DNA from: Emydura subglobosa
Taxonomy: Eukaryota; Chordata; Testudines; Chelidae
Length of the DNA stretch: 64,000 bases
Assembly (NCBI GenBank): GCA_007922225.1
Contig: ML679961.1
Span: 65,671,075-65,735,074, forward strand
Direction: 5' to 3'
The position numbers and the translations under genes are program-made. The number at the start of each line of letters is the position of its first letter. Position 1 is the stretch's first letter. This document shows, piece by piece, positions 26,601 to 40,700 of the stretch. The notes beneath the pieces are model-generated. The model searched no databases and was not told the DNA's origin. It saw nothing but the letters and a program-made list of their open reading frames with translations.

Positions 26601-29600
26601 ATCAACAATTTCATTTCTGGTCACACAAAATGCTTCATCTAAAAAGTGTTGTCCAGTTCTATTTTGAGCCCTGTGTGGGAGCACATTGTGTATGGATCTC
26701 TACACCAATAATTCTTTGATGGATCAGGAAAGAAAGGCAATTACTATAGATTCACACTTTAAGGCCAAAAGGGCTTATTAGATCATCTTGTCTGACATCA
26801 TGTATATCACATGCCATTTCACCATTACCCCATAGTGAGCACAATAACTTGTGTCTGGCTAAAGCATATCTATCTTCCAGAAAATTCTCCAGTCTTGATT
26901 TTGAAAATGTCAAGAGATGGTGAAATCCACTACCTTCTCTAGTAGTTTGATTTTCAAATCTACTGTGTCATGTTTCAGAGATTCAACAAATATAATTCTC
27001 AAAAAGCACAAAAACCACATGATAAATCATCAAAAATATATTTGGTCAGAAAGAAAACTTCTGGATTGATCAGCAGGATTTTGTGCTGAAATCTATAATC
27101 ACACCAATCCAAGAGGTAGATCTTTTCCCTGTTCTGAGACTGCCCTTGGATTTAAAGACAATTTGTTCTGTAGTGACTGATGTGTATCTTTCCTGTTCTG
27201 AGCATTCCATGAATCCAAGTGATGGACAGTTGGTAAACAGATTTTACAAGTTCTGCAGTCCGATTCCTCTTCTCAGGAAAAGAAAAGACCACAGATTATT
27301 AGAGTCTCTCCAGATCCACTATACTTCTGACGACGACTCCTACAGGGGCCCCACACAGACTTTTCTCATCTTTTATTCCTCACCATCCTCCAGGTCCATT
27401 GTTGTTTCCTATAAGGTCCACAGTGGATCCAAGGTCTGATCCTCATTTAGAGGGAGAGAGGAGAAGAATTAAGATACCTGATTTGTTCATGCCTGCTCAG
27501 CCTAGGTTCCCTCACTTATCTGCTTCTCTTATGTTTTCAGAACCCAGCTATTGGAGGGACTGGTGGTCCTGGGTTCCACAACAAGAATGTTTCAATAATC
27601 CTTCTTACGAATGAAAAAGTGATGTCTCATCTGATAAGGATTTGATGTCTGGGCAATCCTTGGATGTGATTCCACTGGATATGTCTGCAGTTCAGGCAGT
27701 TGTGCTTGACACACTTTCTGAAGAGGAGGATGCGGAGAGTGTTCTTGTTCAAAAAAAGGAGATAATGGATACTGACTTTGATCCTGATTTTTCACCTGAT
27801 GAACATGTGGGCTGAGGCTCCTGCTTCTTTCCCTTCCAAGGGCACTTTACAGTTCCATGACCTGGTTGATCACATGGCATCCACATTGAATTTACTGCAG
27901 TGGCTGTGGAGAAAGCCTTATATTCAGTGTTTGACATTCTTAGGCCTACCTCCAGACACAGGATGTTGTTTCTGGTTCCGGATAGCTTTTTACAACCAAC
28001 TCTTTGGTCAATTCTTCCAGCCTCTTTCCAAAAAAAGAAGACTAACTGTATCAAATACCCTAAGAGGGGTTCTCTTATTTTCATACACATTCTATGTGTA
28101 ATTTGCTTCTGGTGGCTGCTGCCAGGAGCAGACTTAAGTCTGGCCAAGATCACTCCACTCCTGGTGACAGAGAGAGGAAGAAAAAAAAAATCTTTCTGCA
28201 TTAGAATGGTTAATCATCAGGTAGTAAAGGCACATTATCAGTTCCACTTTTTGAAAAAGATGGCTGTGTTTGTCCATGGATTTGCCAGATTACAAAAGGC
28301 AGCTGGCAAATGCCATTTTGACCTAATACAAAATGGGGGAAAGCATACTCTCAGAGCACTGTTTGATGCGTTGGACTCTGCCACCAGAGTACTGGCATCT
28401 TGAGGAGTTACCTTGAGGAGACATGCTTGTCTTCATTCCTCTTTCCTAGCTGTGGATACTAGAATTAAAGTGGAGGATCTCCCCTTCAAAGGTGAAGGTC
28501 TTTTCATTAATAAGATTGACAAACTGCTGGAAAAACTGAAGGAGACTAGACCCACTGCTCAATCACTGGATCTCTGTCCTTCTGCTAAAGAGGCCTTCTA
28601 CTCCTTTTTGTTATCTGAGGCAATATCATCCTCAGTCTTCTCTTTATTTTTCAAGTCAGAGACGTCAGCAACAGCATCGGCAAGCTACGCTTTCATCCCA
28701 GAGTGAACATAAAAACATTTTTTCAGGTCCAGACCTGAGGCAAAAGACCCTGCCTCCTCCTCTTCATTGAACACCAGACTTCAAGTTTAATAGAAGGATG
28801 AAAAGTCATGAACCAATCAGCAGGGATATGTCCCTTCCATTGTTTGGAGAAAGGCTAGCCCATTTCATCAGCAATTGGAGTTTTATAACACTGGACCAGT
28901 GGGTTCTAGCAATCATAGGGAAGGGCTATGCTATACAATTTGAAAAATTCCCCTCTTTCAATTCCCCCCCTACCCTTCCCTTTTCAGGGAAACTTTTCCT
29001 CATGAGACTATTCTATGAGAAGTTAAAAAGTTATTCTAGACAGGAGCTATTAAGAAGGTATCCAAACATCTGGGGGGAGTCAGATTTTATTCAAGATTCT
29101 TTCTGGTACAGAAATAAAAATGGGGGTGGGAGGGAGTGTTTTCATCCAATTTTATATCTAAGAACACTGAACAAATACATTCAGATGTTCCAGTTCTGTA
29201 CGTTAACCCCCGCCTCCATAATTCCCTCACTCTCAACTATGGATGGGTTTGCGACTCTTTATTTAAAGGATGCATATTTCTATCTGACACAGTCATTGAA
29301 AATACCTTTGTTTTGTGGTGACACAATGGCATTTCCAGTACAGTATAAGGTTCTTCTGTTTGGCCTGTCCACAGCACCAAGAGTCAGTACAAAGTGCCTT
29401 TCTGGGATAGCAGCACGTCCCAGAAAGCAGAGAATTTGTTTATCCATATTTAGCCTATTGGCTGCTGAAGGCTGCTGTACATAAGGATCTATCATGGCAC
29501 ATCAGTTTTACAACCTGTCTCCTTTCAGATCTCAGTTTACTTCTGAACAAGAAAAAAAAATGCAAGTATCTGCCCAATCTGGTGAATTCAATTTGCAGGC

Positions 29601-31739
29601 TCTATTTTAGACTCAGTAGCAAGAAGAGATTTTTTCCCAGAAAACAAGTTTCTCAAAATAGAGTAATCTGTTCTACAAACTCAAACCTGTCACATTCAGA
29701 AAGTGCTTTTCTTTCTCAGCCTCATGGCGGCTACTGCTTACGTAACTCCATTTGCTCATTTCAGAATAAGGCAATGCAGCACTAGATGTCTCAGGTTTGC
29801 AAGCCAAACCTAGACAGTTTTCAAATGTTTGCTACTATACCTCAAGAGGTTCTAAGTTCCTTGATATACTGGTCAGGTCAAAGATTCTCAGAGACTTCCT
29901 GTTCAATCCCTCTTCATCATCAGTGACAATAATCTGATAAATGCACTCACCATCCATTGTTTAATGTGAGTCAGACTATAGTTCAAGGCCACTGGGCTTC
30001 TCAGGAAAAGAGTTTGTATGTGCTGGAGTGAAGAGTCATTTGTTTGGCTTCAGATCGTTCCTTCCTCATATGGAAGAAAGGTCCATTGTTATCTGAACAA
30101 CCAACACAATTGCTATGTATCTCACCAAACAAGTGCGGGTGCTCACTCATCCAAGCAGTTATGTGCCAAAACTGTCAGATTGCGGGACTGGTGCATTCTC
30201 CACAATGTCTATCCCGTGGCCCTGTATTTAGCAGCAAAGAACAATGTGCTAGAAGTTCATCTCAGCAGGGACAGTTTTCAGATTCATGAACAGACCCTGA
30301 AGGATCAGGTGGGATGGGACATTTTCTCCAGCTAGAGTTCTCCCAATACAAATCTGTTATGGAGGTCCAACAGAAAGCGCTACTCCTTTTGTTCAAGAGT
30401 GGGAAAGAACAGTCAATCCATCTCAGATGCTTTTCTTCTGCATTTTGGGAAGAGGTCCTCTGTATGCTTTCCCTCCCTCCTTCACCGCATTCTGAATTAA
30501 TGGAAGGAGGGGAAGATTCATTCAGGACAGGGCAAGAATGTTACTAACTGCCCAGGCTTGGCCATGACAGCAATGATATACAGACCTGCTCCAGCTGTCA
30601 GGCAGATCTTCATGCATCTTCCTCTGTCTCCAGATCTCTTATTGCAACAAGGCAAGAACTTTCATCCAGATCCTCAGTCTCTTCATTTGTTGGGCAACTT
30701 TGACTGATCTCGAATAGCCCCGTTCCTCATTGGTGCAGAATGTACTAAATTCTATAAACTGTCTAGGAGAGAGGGCGATTCTTTGAAATGCTCTAGATTT
30801 GTTGACTAGATGCAGGAAAGATCTGATTCTCCAGTTACAGTTTACATACCTTGCATTTTATAATATTTAATATATTTAAAGATTGATGTGATTCCTCTTT
30901 AAAAAATTATCTGGCTGCTTCCACACCTTACCATGTTTTGGTCAACGGCAGATCAGTGTTTGTGTATGATAGTTAAAAGGTTTATGAAGGGTTTATCTAA
31001 CCTGTCTCCTCCACTGAGGGATTCAGTCCCTCCTAAGGATCTTATTTTGGTTTTATCTATGCTCATGAAACCACCTTTTGAACCCTTGGCAGAATACCCC
31101 ATATTTTATCCATTAAATCAGTATTTAGCATTGCTTTAACATCTGCTAAAAGGATGAATGAATTACCTGCTGTGAAGGCTGATCCACCATTTACTGATAG
31201 ATCTGATCCTAGGTTTTTCTAAAAACAATCTGAATTCAGATCAGACAATATATTTGCTGATATTTTTCCCTAAGCTGCATGCTAATAAATGGAATATGCC
31301 TTATGTACTTTACGTGCAAGAAGCCTTCTTGCATATTCCTTAAAACAGAACTAAATTTTTTATGAAATCTGGGTTATTTCTTATGCCAAGAATAACCTGG
31401 GTCCGTACTGTATCTGTTCAAACAATTTCCAAATGGGTTAAACAGTATATGTTTATCATATGAATATTAGTTGTTAGACATTCCTTTGTCTACTGTTGTA
31501 TGGCCTCATTCTACTAGAGCTGTGGCAACATATTTTGCTTGTCTTAAACTGGTTCCTATTGGGGAAATTTGTAAGGCTGCTACCTGAAACTTGGTTCACA
31601 CTTTCACTAAACATTATGCTCTTGATTTAGTTTCAAGAGGATGCCAGATTTGGCAGACCAGTGCTTCAATTCTTATTTAATTAGGATAGTGTTCCCTCCT
31701 CCTGAATTTTTCAGCACTGCCACAATGGGTGGGGGGTGG

Positions 31740-31775
<36 letters not shown>

Positions 31776-34700
31776 TATGCAGAGCCACTTCAAGAAGAAA
31801 TGAAGCTTACTTACTTGTAACTGGAGTCCTTCGAGATGACTCTGCATAGTCACACTTCCCGCCCCTCCTCCCTTCTTTTTCAGAGTCCTATTATGGTTTC
31901 TCTGGGTTAGTGGTGGAAAGAACTGAGGTGGTAGAGGGCACAGCATTCCTTATGTAGACTAGCCTTCAGAAATGCTGAGGGCAGGAGTAGAAGGGGGCAC
32001 ACACACGTTCTAAAAAGCACTACTTGGAGAGGGTTCTATTGTTGTGTACCACCAGCCAGCACAAAACCTGTGGGTGTGAATATGCAGAGTCATCTTGAGG
32101 AACTCTGGTTACAAGTAACCAACCTTTATTTTTACTGCTCTGCCCATTAGTTTCTGACAGAACAGGATTAAAATGCTCAAGATCCATAACATGTTGACAA
32201 TCACACAAATCCAGGAAGAGGAAGGAATTAGACTGCCACGTTTAAAATGATTCTATGATGCAGGACTACCAGAGAAGAGAGTGTAAAAGCAGGGATTCGC
32301 TACTTATCTCTTCAGCTTCCCCCCACCCCGCAAGACCAAGAAATCTAAGGATTCTGATTGCACCTCCAGCAATCTGATTTACTTAATAATTGTGAGGTGG
32401 CATTTGAGTTTAGTGCTTGTGAAAAGTGCAGGCTTGACAGTCTTGGAGAATGGAACCATATTTATCTAAACAGGTAGAGGATGTTCTCTCCACACTAACC
32501 CCATCAGGGTTGAAGCACATGGACCTGAATGAACTATTTCTAAGGAGATAGGGAAGTGTATGAGCTGACATCCCATTTGGGTTTTAGCAATTGGGTTTTC
32601 CCCAATGTCACAATTCTAGCCACATCCTTACCGTTTCATTTGCCTCCTGTTGTTTCTCATCAAATTCTCGGATTAGTTTCTTCTTCTCTTCTGGAAAAGG
32701 AAATGGAACCACATTAAATAGGCTATGAGGAAATTAAAACAGAACTCAAGCCAGCATACAATAGGAACATCATACAGAAGACTGAGCTAACAGAAGAGGT
32801 TGACTAACAGAACACCAGACCAAAGTTCAGCCTAAAATGGGGACTATCAGAAAAGTCTTATGAAGGGCCAGATAACTTAAAACCAACCACACCGTAACCA
32901 AGAAGTGAACACACACATCAACACTCACCACTAGCTTTGGAAGATCAAAAATATTGCTGATTTCTGAGACAACACAAAACTCCATTCCCAGGACTATGCT
33001 GATAAAGGTGCTTAACTCAGGAAGGTGATAAAGACTTATGTTGGTATGCCTCTCATAAACAATTGCTTATTTTGGTACTGAAGTTGTACAATTGAATAGA
33101 TGTTAATCCCAATATCCTGGCCAAATTCCATGTATGTACTTTCATTCTACCTTCTTAAGTTTCCCCTGCAGTTTCTACTGGATACAGCATCCTTCCCTTC
33201 TCTTGCTTGGTTGGACAATTGCTGACTTCATCAGTAGGTGAAGAAATTCATGTATCTGTAAGTGATCTAGAATCTTTCCAGATAAGAGGTGCTGTCAAGA
33301 ACTCAGATCATAATACTGGAATAATGTCTGAACACACATCTCTCTTGGCTAAGCTGATTATCAGCGTCACCCCAATGAGCTATGTATGTTACAGTTTTAA
33401 TGTGAACTGCCCATTTGCTACTGGAGTCTGTAATGAGGGTCTGGGCTTTTGAAGGCAATGTGTTGTGTTTTTAAAAAAAAGAGCCTGAACAGATATATGT
33501 AGCATTTGTTAGATGCTTTTACCTGCAGTGCCCATCCCACCCTCATACTGCAAAGATAATTGGGAATGGTATTGTGTTAGCAGAATTTTAAACAAACATC
33601 TAATATCTTGATGCTACAAGAATGCAATAGTGTATGTTTTTTTATAAGCTTGCAGAAAGAGCTTGAGAAGGCCATAGAACTGGTTTAGGGCACTGTAAAG
33701 GGAGAGGGCAGTCATGTTTGGAAGAGTTCTGATAAAAATTATTGTTCGTCTCTCCTAGAAACTAGTGCAAGTTTGTCCTGATTTCAAACGAAATCAAACC
33801 TAAGACTGAAAGAAAACACAGGTCAATATTTTCAAAGGGGTAGCCGTGTTAGTCTGTATACAGCAAAAACAACGAGAGTCCTGTAGCACCTTAAAGGCTA
33901 ACAAATTTCTGTGGGCATAAGCTTTCATGAGCTGCAACCCACTTCGTCAGATGCAGCCCACGAAAGCTTATGCCTGCAGAAATTTGTTAGTCTAAGTGCT
34001 ACAGGACTCATTTTTACAGGTCAATATTGACATAACTCATCTACTCCAATTGCAGTATTATGAAGACGCTACAGTCTCTCCATTGTTCAAGTAGGAACAG
34101 CAGCTCTAAGGTCAATTTTCTGTTATGAAGTCCTGCAACTCTGTTCCGCAAAAGAAGCCAAACTCCACTAACATGATTAAAATTTTAAACTCTCAGTAGG
34201 TATAAGTTTGAGAAAACATCCAAGTCTTCAAAATTGCTCCTTTTATTTTTATAACTTGTCTGACTTTTGTTTCCCTTTCAGCCCAAAGGGAAGTTACACC
34301 ATAATATTTGAGTTGTAAGTAGCTTCTGATGCTGACTCAAGTTGTCAGTTAACAAGGAAAAGTTATAATCTCAACTGATACAAAAAGCCAGTTACTCTAA
34401 TCACAGTATGGACCATGACACTAGCTGTCAGTGCTAACATCATGGGTCCTTACCTTGTGGTACTATACTAGCTTCCTCAATGCAGTAATAAGTGAATAAG
34501 AAGTTGGCTAAAATACATATTTTCTGCAATTGCCTTGAGGTAGAAATTTTTGGACGGTCTCTTTAAATGCATCCCATAGAACCCATTAGGAGAGCAGGAA
34601 CCAATTCAAAGTGCCTTTCTTCTGTTGAAACAACTTGGATATATGGGTGTATCCTACCTCATACACAGGGCAATTTGGGAATGATCCTACTAGAGTAGTA

Positions 34701-37700
34701 GATGCCGTCTTAGCTAAGATGTAGGGTAGTATCATCACCCCATGTCACATTCTGGGGTGCAATCCAGACCAGTGAAGAGTTGTGTCACCTCTTACCCTGT
34801 AACCCCGTGTGTCTTCACAATGCCTTGGCACTGTGGCTCTTTGCCTGGAATGCTCAGAGCCAGCACCAGCATGCATTCTACCTATGTATTGGGCAGCCCT
34901 GTTCCAATGCTTTGGATCCTTGAGCCTGCCTGCAATACCACAGATTTCCACTAGTTTCTACCAGCCTTGGTTAACAAATGGTATGGTGATGCCACATTCT
35001 CCCCAGTCCTGAATTTCCCCAAAAACAGGTTCTGAAACATTCAAAACATAGTTTTGAACATGTGCCATCATCATCATACAGGGGAAATTCATAACTTTTA
35101 TATACATTTCACCATAATATTATTGACCAGCGAGTTCTTAGTTTTCAAATGATACCTCACAAGTCATATTTTATACAAAGATTATTACAATAGCATGTAG
35201 GATCTGAATATAGGTGTGCTTTTGGTCACACCCCTGTCAGCTAACTACCAGTGTAGATATAAATATGTTTTAAAAGTATTTCTGGAACAGCACAGATCAG
35301 GAAAAAAAATACAACTATGGAATCTTCCATGGCACTGTTGATCTTCCATAGCAATCCAAGAAACTGTCCAAAGTACCACCCAGTTAAATAACCAGATTTC
35401 AACATTTTTGGATGATGCATTTTGTAAGAGGTTGAATATTAATGTACCTCATTATACTCACTCCAAAACCCTTTTCAAAACTTTGAGAATCACACACGCA
35501 CATACACAAACGAAATGCAGTCACGTCATGAGTGGAAGGTGGTTACAGTTTAACACTGCACAGTAATACCACAGAGGAGCGTAAGATGTAGAGAATACTT
35601 AAGCAAATTGAAAGAATTAATAGCTAATCTGAAATACAGAGAGGACGTTGGGGTTAAAATTCCTATTTTTGAAAGAAGTGTCATTAGATTGTTAATGACG
35701 ATGAGTAGTCAGGACCTGGGTTTCATAATCCTCATAAAAGGTATCTTTAGCATCACAGTGCTTCCTGGTATCATGCTAGGGTATTGCTTTAATGCCAACA
35801 AAAAGAAGAGCATCATGTAAGTACGACTTTCCAGGCAACAGGGTTTTCCCCTGAAAGACTCCTATCCAAGAGACTAACTCTGACAAGATCCCACATCTGC
35901 CAAGATCTCACACTGTGGTGGTTTTGCTGTGTGTAAATTAGAACCTTCGTCTTCGTACAGATAGAAGTTACTCTTGTACACAACAACTCACTATTTCCAA
36001 ATATAGTTACAACTTTGCTTTTAACATTTTACTACTTGCTGCCATCTCCAACAGGCTTTTGGTTATGCAGAATTTGTTTAGTAATTTGTTTCCAAACCAT
36101 TAACAGCTGCTACTCATTAATGCTGTTTTTTGCCTACTTTTCATGCCTCCAAGTGGAGTAATAGTGTACTGCAGTTGTAAGTTACCAGCCACATAACTGC
36201 AAGTGACAAACTAAAAGTAGTGTTGATGTAAAGAAAAGTTTGGTCTAAATAGTAATAAAGGGTAGGTGATGTGGGTAAAAAAATATTACAATGAAAAGAC
36301 TTACAGAAAGTCAGGATAGATTTGACAGTCTCGTTCAGAACACTCAGGATTAAACTGCTACTAGAACACATCAAGACAAGTACTAATACAATAGAAGGAA
36401 CACAACTTAGGAAGAGCCTATGATGATGTTATCCATGTGATCACAATAAGGCTAAAAAAGTGATTCAATTCCTCCTAAATAGGAATGGATTGTCATTTTA
36501 CTTATTAGTAAAGGGTAACTGATCAATATTTGTTTAAAAAAACCAATATTGCCCTGGTATTTTACACAGGCATAGAAGAGAAAATTCTGCATCTTGGTCA
36601 AGGAATTTATCTTATTCATTAAGAGAAACAGCTCTCCAGATTTGCATCCCTCTACAAGAGCTCAAGGACTTAAAATTCTGTCTCAAAAGAGTTTCAGAGG
36701 CTGCAAAAATCCCTTTAAAGTAGCATTTTTTATATTATCTCATTCTGAGGAAGGGCTTCAGGAGACTTTTCAGAAGACAAAGATGCACCTGCCCCTAATT
36801 GACTAGAAGCAGAAGAAATATCTAGTAAAGAAGTACAATTTCCAAAGTCTCCCAAAACCTCTTGCAAATTTTTCTAAAAGCAGTCTTGGGGATGTTCTTC
36901 TACCAGATTTGAGCAATTACAAGATGCTTAAATTCATGAGTTTTAGCATTTGTAAAGGTCTCTGAAATTTAAGGTTATCCTTAATAAGCATTTCAAAAAT
37001 TGCTTGGCAGTAATTATCCTGTTTAGCCCCATAAGCAGCAATTCATTTCTCAAAACCCTCAGTTTTCTATGAAACTCTAATGATGGTCTATTTTACGGAA
37101 AAACTTTCACCACTACTGTTCATAAAACCACCTCTTTAAAAAAAAAAATAGAGCTCTACAATTAAGTCAGCTCCCTTCTTACTCTTCTGTTCCACATTTG
37201 AATGAGGAATATCTATCTAGGATCCTACATGGATCCTCTCACTGGGGTATCAAGAGTGCCTCCCAAAATTACAAAATGAGTAGTCATTTCTCATCCTTCC
37301 CTACAGTGAACCAGCAAAGGATGGAGTATGGGGTTTTCGGGAGGGGAGGCTTGGTAGGAAGGCTGGGCTGAAAAGGTAGGTAATTTATTTTGCTCTGAAG
37401 GAACTGAATTTTGTAGTCAATTTCAATATCAAGCGAGATCCAGATTTGTGATCCACTCACCAAAAAAAGTCCATTCTTCTGCACACACGCATTTCATACT
37501 TGATGTTGATAATACGCTAGTTCCAACAGAATATAGCCATTATGGAAGATCATGAACATCCAGGATGAGGTAATTCTTTTTGGGACAATTTTATGGAGAG
37601 ATTTGAAGAGGTGGAGACAGACTTTGAATTGACCCAGCATTCAATGGGGAGCCAGTTGAGAGTGGAACACTGGAGTGTAGTGCTCTCAACAGCCTGAGAT

Positions 37701-40700
37701 GAGACCCCGAGCAGGTGGACTGCCGTATTCTAAACAACCTGCAGCTTTTTATAAGGTTGGTGGTTACATACTAAGTACAGAGAATTACAATAATTAATTC
37801 TGTGGGTCACAGGACTATGAAGTGCCATGGAACAAGGACTATTTTCCTATTCACTTGTCTAGCAGAGAAAATAAGTCAGCTGAGTAGACTTGAGGTAATT
37901 ATGTGTTAGGCTTCCAAAAGCATGGGAACTTCCTGATTGCAAAGAGATTCACTCATATTGCTAAACATTCTTGTTTTGGGCCTCTTCTCTTTTTCAAATA
38001 TAGCCAGAATTCACCAGATGAATTAAAGGGCCACCATCCACATTTAGAGAGAAGACTTCCATTAGAAAATGGTTTACCTACTTATTTGTATCTGTATCTG
38101 CTATATCTAACATTACTAAAATTGAAAGATTTGAGAAAAAGTTATTTTGCCAGTATTACTTTCTGCATTTTGATAATGTTACATAGGGTGTTTCACTTTA
38201 GAAATCTTCTCTAGATTATGGGGATCTCACACAGAAACAGGGAAGAGAAATCATTTAAAAATAGGAAAATATAGCAGTAAAACTACAAAAATTGACAGGT
38301 GTACTACTGGAAACTACTTTTAATTATTTATCATTAATTCATATGACTAGATTTCCACCTAACAATCTTTAAGCAAGATTCTAACAACATTTAGGAAGGG
38401 AAATGGAGTTCACGCAGTAGACCTAGAGTAACATTAAATGAATACCAGAAAAACTTTCTCTACACAAGAATGTAGCTCTGCTGCCCCATAGAGCAACACT
38501 GCCTCTCCTGTTTGTGCTGAGATTGAAGCCAAAGGCCCAGAGTGTACAAAACACTAATCACTGGAATTATTTGCATGTGTGTTTCAATGGGACTACCCCT
38601 GGGAGAAAGTCATGTATAAGTGCTTGCTGGCTTAGGACTTTAGTTAACCCAGCAGCAGCCATGCTCAAGGGTGAATCTGGCAGTAACTAAGCAGTAACAT
38701 ATAGCAAAGCCAGAACTACCAAAAGCCTACACCTCAGAGTGTGCCCTGCAAAACAGCAAAGCCANNNNNNNNNNACCAAAAGCCTACACCTCAGAGTGTG
38801 CCCTGCAAAACAGCAAAGCCACCCACAACTGTAGAGGAGACAAGAACAGGAGAATTAGCTCAAAGGCAGCAAATGGTATATCAGACCTCTGCAATCAGTT
38901 CAACACACTCCCTCTCTACATAACTTCTTCAAATAATCCTGTGAATTTAGTGCTGGTAACTGGTTCTCGCCTGACAATTTCAGAGATTGAAAATCTTTAT
39001 TTATCCATAGAGTAGGTAAGGCATAGAAAGTCCAAGTTTCCCCTCACTGCCTCATTAGTGTGCCTCATGCATTTAGCCAATCTTAAGAGTCAGATTTCAA
39101 TCTCCAAGTCCATTCAGTTCTTGGCCTCTTCCAAGGATGCCAATAGTTCTGGCAATAGTTCTGGCTGGTATGATGAAAGGCAAGAGTTCAGGCTCTGTAT
39201 TCCACTATGAATCCCCTGAGCTACCCAGCCTACAGCATTATCCCAGCTGCTTTACAAAGTGAGATGATTTCTGTTCTGGAAGTTGAACAGAGCTTTTCCT
39301 TGAACCTACTGGATTTTCAAGCTGATTTGACACTTGTTATTCAGAGAGCAAAAGGGGATATTATCATTTAGATAGAATTTGTGGTGTAACATTATTACCG
39401 TCCTCATTTCTCTTTGAAACTTGTAACTCCAAATAGTAAACTAACTGGGAACTGTTTGAATAGCTGTTGCTTAATGTATTGTCTGAGACGGGACTGTGAA
39501 CAAAGATCAAACTGTAGGGACTTGCTTTCCTTCAAAGCCCTTGTGGTGGAATTACCTGTTAGCACCTGACTTGCTTCAGCTACAAGAGAAGCCTTGGGCC
39601 TGATTTTTTTATCTCGGATCTGCTTCAATTTTGATAGGGAAAGTCTAAATCACAAAACTGATGTCTCCAGCTTTATTTTGGATTTACCCTGAAATTCTCA
39701 TGAACAAACTCTACACATGAACTGCCTATCAGATTATTTAAACTGATTCCAGAAAGCAGCCTCACCATCTCTGGGATGAAATTTACCTAAGAACTTTACT
39801 CAGAACTATGAGTATTAAAACAATGAGAGTCCTGTAGCACCTTAAAGACTAACAAATGCATTTGGGCATAAGCTTTCATGGGCAGAAACTCACTTCGTAT
39901 ATTGACTTTTCTTTTTATTAATAAATCTTAGATTTAGTTCATAAGGATTGCCATAAGCATGTATTTGGGTGAGATCTGAAATATTCATTGACCTAGTGGG
40001 CAATGTGTGTGTTCTTTTGAGATTGATAAAACTAAGTATGATGAATAAGGTTTTCAGCAATCTCTCACTATACTAGAGTAGGCTGTCTAGATGGGAGTCA
40101 AAGGCTGGATTGCTTAAAGCAGGGGTGGGGAATTCGGCAGTGGCACGGTTTCACAGCGGCGGCAGGGTTCCGTGGGGGGGCGGGCGGAAACCCTGCTGCC
40201 GTTTGCCCCTTTTCGGGGACGGGGTGGGGGAATTCAGCGGCAGGCACTCAGCCATCTTCCGCGTACCACCATCGGGCCCTTGGCAGAAAAAAGGTTCCCC
40301 ACCCCTGGCTTAAAGGGAACTATAGGTTCACTTCCTGATAACCAGTGTGGTATTGCAGAAGCTGTTTGATTACTGACTTGAATTTAATAAACCCCCAGTT
40401 TTGGGGATTGTCTGCCCTATTCCTTGCAGTTTGCCCTGAGTAAGCATTCTCAGTGTGACCTCTCCAAGAACCATGGTCACAGCAGCAGCAACCAGAAATA
40501 CAAGGTCTCAAGACGTCTCTGTCAGTTTGGAACTTGCAGAGGAGCAATAGCAAGTGTCGTCAGGGCTCTGCTTGCTCTGGAAAGCCAGCGTGAGAATTGG
40601 GAAGCTCTTTCTGAACCAGACAGGAAGGGGTGAGGGGCAGCGGGGATTGTGATGGGCTCTAGCCAAGGAACGTGCCTTCCCCACGCACACGTCAAGCCCC

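Larger units (their letters stand above)
27060..32125 (+). mobile_element. DIRS1-type tyrosine-recombinase retrotransposon (decayed, near full length)
   Basis: In plus-strand order it shows a gag-like region (about 27080-28705), a reverse transcriptase (28798 to about 29560), an RNase H/linker zone (to about 30750), a tyrosine recombinase (about 30900-31680), a GT microsatellite and terminal inverted repeats (31807-31856 and 32073-32124). Presence of a tyrosine recombinase instead of a DDE integrase, and of inverted rather than direct terminal repeats, is diagnostic of the DIRS order. Every coding block has stops and frameshifts, so the copy is dead. It lies antisense to VTI1B. The 5' terminus is not clearly delimited. 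Confidence 0.8.
25669..32631 (-). other. VTI1B intron 2
   Basis: About 7 kb. It contains an antisense CR1 fragment (26741-26970) followed by a DIRS retrotransposon on the plus strand with its terminal hairpin (to about 32125). Bases 26480-26700 read like another degraded repeat ('gagctgagcaaataacttga') that I cannot classify. Confidence 0.8.

Noticed and set aside
28798..29484. 228-codon open frame considered as a host gene
   Set aside because: It carries DIRS reverse-transcriptase motifs (LKDAYF, FGLSTAPRV) and breaks by frameshift.
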